A program made the translations under genes and the position numbers. Below, one piece after another: positions 12,501 through 22,809 of a DNA stretch of 37,975 nucleotides (positions are counted from its first letter, which is position 1; every line of letters starts with the position of its first letter). The DNA is from Rhizophagus sp. LPA8_4_AMF (Eukaryota > Glomeromycota > Glomeromycetes > Glomerales > Glomeraceae), in the NCBI GenBank assembly GCA_021464525.1, contig JADRCO010000317.1:1-37975 (forward strand), given 5' to 3'. Below the pieces are notes generated by a model. The model saw only the letters and a list, made by a program, of their open reading frames with translations, searched no databases and had not been told where the DNA came from.

Positions 12501-13056
12501 AAAAAGAATAAAGATATTTACGTCAAAAGTAGCGGATTCAAATTGCAATTGCTCGTGTGTAAACATATTTGCTCTTCCTATCAAAATTTGCAATTAGTTA
12601 GTATTCATTTCCTCCTTTTAAATACAGGTATATATATAGACATCATACGACATTGATTATTCTAAGAAAAAAAGAAATTATGTAATAAAATATTGATATA
12701 ATGTTGAAACTATATTGTAAAATTATATAATACCAATTTGTTTTGTGTTATTCAATTTTTGGATATTTGTAACATAATATTTTTGTCTTATCTTTTGTTA
12801 TTGAATATATACCATCAAATACCGGTCTTGCATCTCTAAGGGCTTCTTCCCGGTATTGCTCCACAAAACGGTTAAATACCTTCCAATTTAATCGCTTAGG
12901 GACCGTAGGTGTTATCGTTACATCGTAATGTGAGATATTCATATCTTGCATCTTAGTAACTTCAAAGAAGTTTGTTCGAACTCTTATGTTTCTTCCTTCA
13001 TCACCAATGTCTGGTCTTATTACGAACTGAGTAATTTGAAAACCTGTTTCTTCCAT
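9544..13056 (-). CDS. Argonaute protein, complete 12-exon gene
   Basis: Exons on the minus strand: 12813-13056, 12522-12577, 12287-12437, 11669-12210, 11416-11592, 11104-11334, 10641-11019, 10319-10573, 10068-10244, 9911-9998, 9743-9806, 9544-9672. All eleven introns are GT..AG (67-104 bp, first 235 bp) and every phase closes, giving 2493 nt, 830 aa. Domains in order: N ([22 protein letters not shown]), L1 ([18 protein letters not shown]), PAZ (about 210-340, [24 protein letters not shown]), MID (about 400-540), PIWI. The slicer tetrad is present: D587 in GADVSHP, E627 in YEII, D659 in [10 protein letters not shown]796 in VYYAH. It should bind small RNAs and cleave or silence matching transcripts. 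The ATG at 13056 is chosen because the in-frame codon upstream at 13086 is TTG. Argonaute families are reported to be expanded in Rhizophagus; this copy shows no defect. Confidence 0.96.
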
Positions 13057-14160
13057 ATTACAAATTAATGAAGAGAATAATAACAAGAAAATTACTTTTT
13101 TATCTCTTTTTTTGATACTTGGAATAAAGAAAAATAATAAAGAGATCGAAATTCAGGAGTCGTATTTTTTTTTTGATAATCGATTTTTTTATATACAATT
13201 AGCGTTAGGAGCTTGTTGCGGACGAGTGATCGACATGTGAGTTTTTAACTTGAAAATACGCATTTATGTATACTTTATTTATTTTATTATACAAGTTTTT
13301 TTTCCAGAGTAACTCAGAATATCTGGAATATTTTTTTTTTGGTGTGTGAAAATGTGATTTGTTGTAAGGCTCGTGCTATTGTTTTCTAATTTGGTAAAAA
13401 ACTTTTTGTAAAAGAATTCTGCATTAACCGATGTATTATATAATAATATAATAATGATATACTGTATATATATCAGATATATATACATACATATATATAT
13501 ATTTTTTTTAAAAAAAAAAACTTTATCTGTTATACTTTTTTTTAAAAAAAAAATAAACATATAAATTTGGTAGGTTAAACGAAATATAAATAACTGATAA
13601 AATAAAAATAATTTATCCATTTCAATATAATAGTTATAACAAACAAACAATTAACGATAAACAAAACGTAAAGTAATTAGGATACTTCGGGTAAAGATCA
13701 TTCCATATATGCACATGATTTTCTCATATGACCTTTGATTTTGTTTATGATAATCTACTATATATGATCCATAATAAAAGATATTCCCACAGCTGAACTG
13801 GCTAAAGCTTATATAGATACTGTACATAACAATGATCTACTATTGCCGTAATTAATGATTAATACGGTTAGTTATGCACTTCTTTAGAAATAAACAAAGT
13901 GTCAGATCAAATAACATTACAATCTCCCTATTTTATATAATATTTAAGGAATTTAACATTGTACTTGCAGATAATAACGATATTGTAATAAAATATGTAC
14001 ATTAGTAAGAATCGATTATAAATCTAAATATTTAAATACTTACATGCATTATTGTTTAACTGTTTGTGCATGTAATATATGAAGAAATTGGGGCATTGGA
14101 ATAATGTTTTACTCCGTCAACGTAAATATTTCATTAAATCAAACTTTTGATCAACTTTTT
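13057..14160. other. Argonaute 5' flank; AT-rich with homopolymer and TA tracts
   Basis: This should hold the Argonaute promoter, but no specific element is supported. Positions 13440-13560 hold (TA)n tracts and runs of T followed by runs of A that can fold back. The remainder shows no gene. Confidence 0.5.
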
Positions 14161-14164
14161 ATCT

Positions 14165-14440
14165 AGTTTTCCAATTCGCGGATCATCCATTATTCGTGAT
14201 CCGAAAAACATGTGATGATCCATCAAGAAAAATCGACATGATCGTCTAACTAAATTTAGTTAATTCAATATATCTTTCTTATATTTCTGATCTCTTTACA
14301 GGAACGATAATAAAAAAAATTTTTAATTATAAAGTGGACCGGATCTGACAGATGATCCTACTTAACTCGATCTCGATCTGTCAACAAAATCTAATTATCT
14401 GACAGATGACGGATATCTGAATTTTAAACGGATAAACGGT
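14165..14440. repeat. GATCATCC/GATCTGACAGATG word array, probable decayed element
   Basis: Short related words recur here: GCGGATCATCC, CGTGATCCG, GATGATCCATC, GGATCTGACAGATGATCC, CTCGATCTCGATCTGTC and ATCTGACAGATGACGGATATC. Several are self-complementary. The region abuts the left end of the ATCCGGAT element and may be a second element into which that one inserted. No matching outer ends or target duplication were found. Confidence 0.4.
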
Positions 14441-14444
14441 TGAC

Positions 14445-15637
14445 GGTAGTGCTTCGATCCGGATGAAAACCGTCATCCGGATTACACAAAAAAAAAAAAT
14501 CCGGATTATATCCGGATTTATATCCGGGTCAGATAATCCGGATAGAAACCGAAATCCGGATTGGGTTTATTTCTGGCTGCGGACCAAATGATGACAATCT
14601 ATATAATAAACTTCGTATAGCATTCCAAAATATTTATTATCAGAAAAACTTCTAATATTTACCAAAAATAATCATCGAAATCTGCATTTTTAAAAATTTA
14701 ATATATGTCGGTGTCACGTGACTTCGTTGATATTTTTTAATTTTTATCGAACTCTTTTTTAAAGCTAGAGGAGGGGGATGTGCAGTCCCTCTACTTCTTT
14801 CTCCTATCCCAGGTGGGGCATCCCGTCTGTTTCATTTGAGATTTCACGTATGATAGTATTTAAATAACTTTCCCTGTATATGATATAAATCGTATAGATA
14901 TGGTGTTACCTCTAGATCCCTACATGACTTCATCATCTTTATTATAAAATAAAATAAAATAAATTAATCTAGAGGAGGACAAGATGACTTATTGAATAAA
15001 TACATTCACAATAAATAAAATATTAAGTAGACTTAACAAATTTATTATTATAATTTTTCTTTAATTACAGTATTTTGGTTTTTTTTTTAATAAAAATTAA
15101 ATAAAAAAGATTTTTTAAAAACTTTTTTTAAAACAACATTAAGATCGGCCTGGTAGCTTAATAATTTAATGGATTGTCTATATTATTCATTAATTTAAAT
15201 TATTAAATTTATTTTTTTCTAATAAAAAACTGAAAACCAATTTTTTTTTAGGATTGTTGACTAATATTTTTAAATTATATGTTTAATTAATTTGAACTTT
15301 GCAACTTCCCTTAGATTTTTTAAAGATTCTGGACATTAAACAAACAATTTAGTTAATGTTCTATTTATTTAATATAAAATTATCTAAAATAAAATTTTAG
15401 AAATGGTATAATTTCAAAAAAATGTGGCAAGACACATTAATGATTTATCAGAACAAAAAGTTTTTAATCATAATTGATATGCAAATAATCTTTTGTATTA
15501 AATGAGAAAAAAATAAAAAAAATTCATCCGGATTTCGGTTCAAACCGGATATTTTTCAGCCGAATCAAAATCCGGGTCAAAATCCGGATTCATCCGGATT
15601 CATCCGGATGAAACAGAAACGGATCGAAGCACTATCC
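14445..15637. mobile_element. Non-autonomous element with ATCCGGAT subterminal arrays
   Basis: The ends are inverted: GTAGTGCTTCGATCC at 14446-14460 and its complement (GGATCGAAGCACTAT) at 15621-15635. Next to each end lies an array of the palindrome ATCCGGAT and close variants (14456-14566 and 15535-15620), about six copies per side. The interior (14600-15520) is AT-rich with no transposase frame. Terminal inverted repeats with subterminal arrays are typical of non-autonomous hAT-like transposons, where the arrays bind transposase; assignment to hAT is inference. I do not find a matching target duplication. Confidence 0.7.
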
Positions 15638-15699
15638 CTTAGCTTAAATCGTAGATATTTCCTAGATGATAATAAGACTTTCTCTCTTGTAAGATATAT

Positions 15700-16105
15700 G
15701 TGACTCAAGGCGTTACCAAAATGACTTCTTCCACTATCATTAAGTGCATTGAAGACCTGTATACGGTCAAACTCCGGTATAAAAATATGTTGGGATTATT
15801 TAATGGGAAAGTAAAATTCTATCGTTATGTCGAGTTTTTTAATATGATAGATCGGTATACCAAATATTGTTATATTGAGGTCTGATTATAGCATGAAGAA
15901 GCACAACTTGGAGAATGAGGTGGCAGAAAATTTAGTTGAAGAAAATCTCTCCGTTTCTCCATTACTTAATGAATTAAAGGAACGTTCTGTGCCGATCGAC
16001 GCTGATGACCTGGTAATAAGAACTTTTAAACTAACGAAGATCTACTACATGAAGATAAATTGTTTAATAATCTCTCTTCCATTCAAAAATAGAAAGGAAT
16101 GTTAG
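15700..16105 (+). pseudogene. Unrecognised coding-like fragment with one frame change
   Basis: Two overlapping frames, 15700-15885 (61 codons, ends FYRYVEFFNMIDRYTKYC) and 15875-16105 (76 codons, contains EVAENLVEENLSVSPLLNE), have a higher G+C content and more protein-like composition than the surroundings. They may be one sequence split by a frameshift near 15880. A possible donor (CTG|GTAATAAG) follows at about 16011. It lies just outside the right end of the ATCCGGAT element. I do not recognise the family. Confidence 0.35.
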
Positions 16106-16934
16106 TCTTCAATTCTATCCTATCTAATAAAATAACAAAAGGTTACAAATAATTTTTTTTTAGTTCACCGAAAGTGTTATCCTTTTGTTCGTATCTCAAT
16201 GTTTTTCTCGATAAAAAATTAAAAAGATGCGAAATTTTTTTTTAAAAATTTAACAGTAATGAAGTAATATTTTAACGAAATATTTCATAATTATCAATTT
16301 CGAAGTTATTTGTAACATTAATATTAGAACTTGAATATCATTGATTACCTGAAACCCTTAAATAACTCTCATCATAAGTTCATAACACGCCCCGTATAGC
16401 ACATTTACCAAATTTTCTGCATTAAAATCTATTTGATCACTAAATGAAAATATAAGCTAGTATCTGTAGTCGTATAAATAACATTTAGGCTTACCAACCA
16501 ATCATCACTATCACAGTTGATCTAGACTATAATTGAGTTTATCCTAAAATGACTAAGTGAAAATAAAAAATTTAATTAAATAGAAATTTAGAAAAGCTAA
16601 ATAAAAATATTTAAGTTTAAACCAGATGGCTTCTAAAACAAGTAATACCATATAATACTTTTGAACTTGTGATTATGAACAATTTGATGAATTCTAATTG
16701 GATCATTTCGTGAGAAATTAGAAGGTTGGGTCTAAAAGATGAGCACATTTTGTCAAGTTTGATTATATAGATCTCATTGTATTTTGTACCGATGTGGTTT
16801 ATTTATATAATTTGACCGTTGTGACTTGTGATTACTTTTCTAAAGTAAAAATCATTTCGTGAGAAATTTTGTTTATTTTTAATGAAGTTGTTGGTAATTA
16901 TAATTAACTTTGTTTAACAGAAGCGACTGTATTA
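16106..16934. other. AT-rich intergenic sequence with a short duplication
   Basis: No gene seen. ATCATTTCGTGAGAAATT occurs near 16704 and again near 16852, each preceded by ACTTGTGATTA, so a segment of about 150 bp appears to be an old tandem duplication. Confidence 0.5.
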
Positions 16935-18233
16935 GGCCGGGCAAAAAAATTTTTTAGATTCTCATAACATAAAATTTTAACATCGACACGGCCGCCCGGT
17001 TATTTTTAATGTACTGTATACTGTATGTTGTAACTGAATTTTAAATTCAGTTAAATTTCAATTTCAGTCACAACATATAAAACTTTTTTATATGTACTTT
17101 GTTATTTTTATTTTTATTTTTATTTTTAAAATTTAGACAAGAACTGAGACATATTTGTATTGACGCACGGTTACATGAGAATATAAAATAAAAACATGGC
17201 AAAACTACGTACTAACTAATAAGTCTAACCCCCTCAATGAAGCGGTCGCCCTGCCTGTAATTTAGAACTTCGAGGTGTAGCCAAGTTACTAACTGTCTAA
17301 ATTAAAATTAAAACTAGTACTAAAATCACCAAATTAAAAAGAATTAAAACAAGAAAAATAAGAAATAAAACGACTATGATCTAAAGTAATCAAAATAGAG
17401 AGAACAATAAGACGACCATCCACCTGAATGTAAAAAATTGGACATAACCCACAGTATCCAACGGGGTGAGTGGAGATTTTGTTGTTTCGGACATTGTAAA
17501 TGTCGAATCCGGATTGTGTCATCGTAACGATGTTTATGGTTCCGATCCAAAGTTTCTTTCACCAAATCGTGCGATCTAGTATTAAAGACCCGTGAGTGTG
17601 AACGTTCTGGAGAACGAGGATGTTTGCGAGGCCATTATGAATAACGGACTTTCTTCCTTCGCGTGATACCTTGGGGAATCTCCCAAGCCTTTTGTAAACT
17701 AGCCAAACTTTGGTATAGATGTCCATAAAAAAGGAGTCCATAAACTCGAAAATAATTGAACGTGTCACTTGAAATTTGTTAGTGTAATAATGAACTTTGT
17801 CCACTAATGACTGTGGAATGAAAGAATGAATTAGCAAATAAATGTCATGAGAATCATCCCTAATCGGAGTGAAAATCGAATGATCGAGCAATTCCTGATC
17901 CAAAAAATAAGTGGTGATCTTGTTCGATGCTGACGTGATAATCTTGTCACGTAGAGATACCCGCAAGCTTTGCAAAATTGTGTTCAACGTCTCGCGTAAA
18001 CTAGGGAAAAAGCCTAAATGTGAATTCGTGTCTGCATGTGAACTACATATCGGGCATGGAATATCGCCCCTCAAATGAGCGTAAAGTAAAGGATAATGTT
18101 TCCTAAGGATATCTCCGCATGGGAGGATTATATGTATCTTTTATTATATGTTGTACTACAAAAAGTAAATAATAAAAGTCACGTGATAAAATTTTACCGG
18201 GTCACGAGAATCTAAAATTTTTTTTGCCCGCCC
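16935..18233. mobile_element. Element of about 1.3 kb with inverted ends enclosing a reverse-transcriptase relic
   Basis: Left end GGCCGGGCAAAAAAAT followed by TTTTTAGATTCTC (16935-16963). Right end GAGAATCTAAAAT followed by TTTTTTTGCCCGCC (18206-18232), its inverse complement with few differences. Similarity continues inward as AAAATTTTA on both sides, about 45 bp in all. The interior holds the minus-strand coding relic listed separately. No target duplication is apparent. Either a LINE fragment was captured between the arms, or the arms belong to a family whose coding part ends like a reverse transcriptase. Confidence 0.6.
17334..18140 (-). pseudogene. 3' end of a LINE-like reverse-transcriptase ORF, decayed
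   Basis: The minus-strand frame is open from about 18140 and reads ILPCGDILRKHYPLLYAHL, then a zinc-knuckle-like motif PCPICSSHADTNSHLGFFPS (C-x2-C, H later). This layout is typical of the region after the polymerase domain in LINE-type elements, where a CPxC...ET..H segment follows an LPT-like motif. The frame runs to a TGA at 17559-17561 (after LILDRTIW) and resumes in the same frame to 17334 (MTQSGFDIYNVRNNKISTH). The polymerase motifs themselves are absent, so this is a 5'-truncated, dead copy. The family call is by motif only. Confidence 0.55.
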
Positions 18234-18589
18234 TTTTAAAAAAAACCAACCAAAACTACAATAAATATTTATATAATTACAAATGTGAAATTCCTTACAT
18301 TAACGCGTAAAAGTAAAAATTATTACGCGACGCGATGACAATTAGTGATATATTTGGATAGATGGATCAGTAATGCTGTAATGTATCATATACTTTCGCA
18401 TAAATCATGGTATTACAATTGTCTTTTATGTATTTATTGCTATTTCTATTATATAATTCATAGAAAAGTTTGTACGACAAAAAAATATATAAAAAGACCT
18501 TTACTTCCCCCCTTTTTGAATTACTTCACAAAATTTTATAATGACAAAAATTATACAGTTTTTACATGATACGTATCACAATGTCTTCA
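18234..18589. other. Intergenic sequence
   Basis: A plus-strand 74-codon frame (18345-18569) is present but Tyr/Ile-rich and without motif. I do not call it a gene. Confidence 0.5.
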
Positions 18590-19215
18590 AAGTATAGTGA
18601 GTTACGAAGCCTGTTGCCATCAATACTTTAGGCCATAACAACATTTGTGAAGCTTCACTGCAAGAACTCACTCCAAAGACTTGCTTCAAAGCTCACACAG
18701 TCAGTCAAGAACAAACACCTCCTTCACTTTCTTATGTGGCGCAGCAACAAAATTGACAACATCATGTCAGCATCATGTCCATAGATTCTGAATCGGTATG
18801 ACCAAAGGAAAGGACACATCATTAAGTGGTGAGTATCATTGATAGATTTCCGGATGGAGGTATAAGTAAGTGCTCACTGCAGGGTTCACTGAAGTCTTCC
18901 GGATGGTGAACTATTATGATTTGACAGAAGTTTATGTGCTCGTAGTACGTACCATTTGCTACTGGCTATGTAGTCATCTGCTTTGTGCACAAGACCGTAG
19001 CTACAATGATGCCACATAGGTGATCCCCAAGCCGATTCATATGGGAGGGCAGGCCGTGGTGCCCGTGGAAGTGACACATATTTCTATGTCAAGCACTTAC
19101 TTAGTTGTTGTTATTAAATACTATATGAGACCATTTACCATAGATCCTATGATGGCCACATAGGTGTCCTGGGGTTCCCTGCTTAGGCATAATTAACAGG
19201 GTGGTAAATACTCAT
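18590..19215. repeat. G+C-richer island with internal duplication, probable dispersed repeat
   Basis: This block has a clearly higher G+C content than the flanks and no convincing protein. GATG(G)CCACATAGGTG occurs at about 19009 and 19151, each followed by a C/T-rich run near CCC. ATAGTGA occurs near both margins (18594 and about 19231). It could be a solo LTR or SINE-like element, but I cannot see TG..CA ends, a target duplication or Pol III boxes. Confidence 0.35.
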
Positions 19216-19230
19216 ATGGTATGAAGTGAT

Positions 19231-20525
19231 AGTGACTAAAAGGCTTTGTAAATTTTGTAGAGCATTTGCATCGTTAGTTGGAGAAAAAAAGAGAGAACTT
19301 GAAAAAGTACAAGAATGATACAATTAAATTTAAAATTTTCATTTTTTTTTTAATTCTGAAATCAATAATTTAAAGTAATGCGAACAAAACAAAATGGAAG
19401 AAAAACATGAAGTCAAAGTCAAAGTAAGTTATGTAATAGCTTTCAAACTTTATAAATATTATATAATATCATTTTTTTTACTTAACTAGATTGAAAATTC
19501 AATAAATTCAATGAAATAAATTTCAAAATTTATTAATGATCGTCCAACATATTTCTTACTCAACTCAAAGCGTTGCAAGTGGAAGTGCAAGTAACGAAAT
19601 TTCATTTGTTCCAATTACTGGGTTATATCTTTCACCCCAAATAAAACAGATATAGCACGCGAATAAAGTATTTCGTTTGAAACATTTAATTATAGTTGAT
19701 TATTTGGTATTGTATAAATATTTATTAAAATATATATATTCATAAAATTAAAAATAAAAAATAAAATAAAACAAAGAAATTCACACTTTTCAATTTACCT
19801 TAAATCCAATATTAATTTTCGAAATTGAAATATAAGGATATATATAATGTAAAATGTCGTTTAATAGAGTAAACTTTCGTTAAACTCTTCATATTAGCTT
19901 TTTATTTTATTCACTTATTTTATTTCTTAGTGAGACTTAGATCATTTTGTGGTAATTCATAATCATTCCTGACGATATTGAAAAGGATATTTTATTAATA
20001 TTACTCGATATCGTTGATATTGGAAAAATAATAATGAGAACCCGATTTGAAAAATTTCAGATAATTTCATATAAACGTTTAAACCTTATTTAACGGACTA
20101 AAGGTATACGTGTATTAATAAAGCTCTCTGTAAAAATCTGCTAAAACGGACTAAAATTTTTGCGTTAATTACTTTTATTGAAATGATTTTTTTTTTTTTA
20201 CATTTTACAATAAATCATATTTTTTTATTCCTACTTTAAAAGGGCCACGTAAACAACATACTGTACATATTAATATATGGATGTTTTGTAGAAGAATTGG
20301 GAGAGTTTTTCCTGAATAGATTTGAACTCCCAATTTATCGGACTAGATTACCGATGCTTAAAATTTTAAGAACACCCGACTGGATTAGAACTTGACAATA
20401 ATTTCCCACAATATGGATTTGTAATCGAAGTGCAATGAGAACAGCATGAAAAAATATATAAAATTCTTTTATACCAACAGATAAGGTATGTTGGTATTAC
20501 GAAGACTGAATACTGACGTATAGAA
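19231..20525. other. AT-rich intergenic sequence
   Basis: No gene seen. GGACTAAAG/GGACTAAAATTTTT words near 20096 and 20149 are a short repeat. A tRNA-like stretch near 20315-20360 is discussed among the rejected items. Confidence 0.5.
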
Positions 20526-20681
20526 ATGCCACCGAAACGAATATTCCGAAATTTTTTTCCGGTAGTGGCTGTACATTTGGGAAGCAACTTTTCGTACAGA
20601 TTTCCGAAAGACTTATTTACATTACGGGAGGTAAATGGGTTAAACAACTTAAAATTTCGACAGGATTTCGCTAAGGTTTAA
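20526..20681 (+). CDS. Small uncharacterised ORF, 51 aa, doubtful
   Basis: An ATG frame reads MPPKRIFRNFFPVVAVHLG and ends FRQDFAKV. It is basic, with more balanced codon use than its surroundings. A minus-strand frame of 93 codons overlaps it, so coding on either strand is unproven. It could be a fragment of an older gene. No family recognised. Confidence 0.22.
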   Translation: MPPKRIFRNFFPVVAVHLGSNFSYRFPKDLFTLREVNGLNNLKFRQDFAKV

Positions 20682-20953
20682 TGTTATTGACTGTTGATTT
20701 ATCTTCCGACGCTGCGCATAACTGACAACATATTTTGTTTTATCCAGAATACCAATTATTGAGACATATGAATCAGGATCATGGACTGAATATTGACAAG
20801 AATTAATAATTTGTTTTGTTGCTCACATTGAGTTCATGATTTTTTTACATGTATAGTGTGATGTGTATCTATTAATTTTTTGTGTAGTTTCGGATGAATT
20901 AAATTATAGTAAAAAAAAAATAATAGTAAACCGCACAAATGTGAATTAAAGCT

Positions 20954-21098
20954 TTAAGTCTGCTCAATGAGACCCAATTCCCGAAGATGCTCTGAAATAA
21001 CTATTTGCTTAAGTTTGGACATAATATTACGGCGAGACGGCGATAGAAAATCTACATATCATTCGGCTTTATCTTTATCCTTGCGTATTATGCAAAAA
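20954..21098 (-). pseudogene. C-terminal coding fragment, unrecognised
   Basis: The minus strand reads IIRKDKDKAE, TGA, then YVDFLSPSRRNIMSKLKQIV and SEHLRELGLIEQT before a TAA at 20954-20956. The composition is protein-like (charged, helical) and unlike random AT-rich sequence. It looks like the last exon of a lost gene with one in-frame stop. No family could be assigned. Confidence 0.32.
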
Positions 21099-21372
21099 CG
21101 TACTTAAAAGTGATTTATTCGTAAGTCATAAAGTGAATATGGAAACAAAAGTACATATCTAAGTTTTTGGTATTTTTTGCTGTTTATGGCTTAAGTGGCT
21201 TGTACAAAATCACGCGTCTGGATGACTAATCATTTGCAACATTGTCACCTGACAAGAATCACGCGACTCGTTCGACATCAACATAATAAATACGCGCTTT
21301 AAATTCTCAACTTTTCTTAGTATATCATTTCTCCTTCCTTAAAAAAAAAAAAAAAATACAAAATAAAAAAAA

Positions 21373-22809
21373 ATGGTAAAGTTATATAGAGATATACTTT
21401 ACTATATTTTTCAAAAATTAAATAACGATGGAAATTCTTTACTTTCTTGTTTATTGGTTAATAAACAATGGTGTGAACTCGTCATCCCAATTTTATGGAA
21501 ATGTCCATTAAAATATTTTGAAACCAAAGATGATTATTTAATTAGTAAAAGAAAAAGAATTTTATTAAATATAATTCTAACACATTTATCAGAAAAATCA
21601 AAGCAAAATTTAATCTTTCATAATATCAGTATCATTTCAAAGGAGGAACTTAATAGAAAACTTTCATTTAATTATGTTAGATTTTGTAAACATATTTGTG
21701 TTCATAATTTTTTATTAAATCAAGATATTTATGGAGGTTTTTTATGTATCTTTCAAATAGTTATATTAGAACAAGAAATTTATAAACTTTTTGTTAGTGA
21801 ATGTTCAAATATCAGATACTTGGATTTAGGGGAAGTAAGACATCCAATATATCAATTTCCTGGAGCGGAGATTTGTTTATTAAATCTAAATGAAGTTGAT
21901 TGTAAATCATATTTAGAAACATCATTATTTTATGGATTAGCACATATATGCAAATTAATAGAAAAGATTTATATAGAATATAAACATGATAACTTTGGAC
22001 TTGCTAAACTAATTAAAACACAAAAACGAATTAAATATATAAAGGTAGAAGAGATTACGGATGAAGAACGTGAAAAAGATGATGTTGTTAAGGCTTTAGA
22101 AGAACATGCAGATTCAATAATTTATCTAAATTTATCAATGCAAAAAACTTTTTCATATCTTTTATTCCCAAAGTTTGTAAATTTGCAAACTTTAATATTA
22201 TCTGAAAGAATGTATGTAGAGAGTGAAATAATTGAGAAGAATTTAACAGCTGCGGTATATTCTAAACTTCAAATACTTGAACTTGAATATATATCAATTC
22301 ATATAGCAATAAAGATTATCCAAAATACAGGAGGAAATCTTTGGAAAATTAAAGTTAGAACCATGAAAAACGATCATTCTAGAGAATATATTCAGGCAAT
22401 CTACAAAAATTGTCCATATATAAAATATGCTACAATATTTTTAAATAATCAGAATTTGGAAGAATTGGAAATTTTTTTAACCAAATGTCAACACTTGGAA
22501 GCGATAGATGTAATTGTAATAAAAGGAAATGACAAATTAAAATGTAATAAATTTTTAGATTTATTGATAAAATCGGCACCAAATAATTTATACAAAGCTC
22601 ACATTGATTATAGATATTTTTCTATAAAATCTTTGAAAACTTTTTTTAATAATTGGAAAGGTAAAAAAAGTTTACATCTATATGATCATGTAAGTAACTG
22701 GTGTTCATTAATTAATAAGTACAATATGAAAGGAGTAGTTGGACATATTGATTGTAGAGGTTTTTGGGAAGATGATAATTCTACAGATATTATGTGGAAT
22801 GGTAAATAA
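21373..22809 (+). CDS. F-box/LRR-type protein, intact
   Basis: A single uninterrupted frame of 478 aa. Residues 2-45 form an F-box (LYRDILYYIFQKL, then SCLLVNKQWCELVIPILWK). The rest is a run of degenerate leucine-rich segments (IRYLDLGEV, IIYLNLSMQ, LQTLILSE, LQILELEYI, HLEAIDVIV). By family knowledge, the F-box would bind Skp1 in an SCF ubiquitin ligase and the repeats would hold the substrate; no substrate can be inferred. The ATG follows an A-rich leader (AAAAAAATGG) and is the first in frame. There is no intron. Its C-terminal half matches the relic at 2030-2565. This family is very large in Rhizophagus. Confidence 0.88.
   Translation: MVKLYRDILYYIFQKLNNDGNSLLSCLLVNKQWCELVIPILWKCPLKYFETKDDYLISKRKRILLNIILTHLSEKSKQNLIFHNISIISKEELNRKLSFNYVRFCKHICVHNFLLNQDIYGGFLCIFQIVILEQEIYKLFVSECSNIRYLDLGEVRHPIYQFPGAEICLLNLNEVDCKSYLETSLFYGLAHICKLIEKIYIEYKHDNFGLAKLIKTQKRIKYIKVEEITDEEREKDDVVKALEEHADSIIYLNLSMQKTFSYLLFPKFVNLQTLILSERMYVESEIIEKNLTAAVYSKLQILELEYISIHIAIKIIQNTGGNLWKIKVRTMKNDHSREYIQAIYKNCPYIKYATIFLNNQNLEELEIFLTKCQHLEAIDVIVIKGNDKLKCNKFLDLLIKSAPNNLYKAHIDYRYFSIKSLKTFFNNWKGKKSLHLYDHVSNWCSLINKYNMKGVVGHIDCRGFWEDDNSTDIMWNGK

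Noticed and set aside
13440-13560. TA and A/T tracts as a possible replication origin or CRISPR-like array
   Set aside because: They are simple homopolymer and dinucleotide tracts without spaced direct repeats; no CRISPR array is present in the window.
13279-13650. Minus-strand 123-codon frame upstream of Argonaute
   Set aside because: Mostly Tyr/Ile/Phe/Lys from TA and T-run tracts; not protein-like.
18345-18569. Plus-strand 74-codon frame
   Set aside because: Low-complexity composition typical of AT-rich DNA; no motif or splice context.
20310-20375. tRNA-like stretch on the minus strand (AGCATCGGTAATCTAG..., GGGAGTTCAAATC)
   Set aside because: It has a D-arm-like and TTCAAATC-like piece, but the anticodon stem leaves a 9-base loop, the T stem does not pair and no acceptor stem forms. 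At most it is a tRNA-derived relic.
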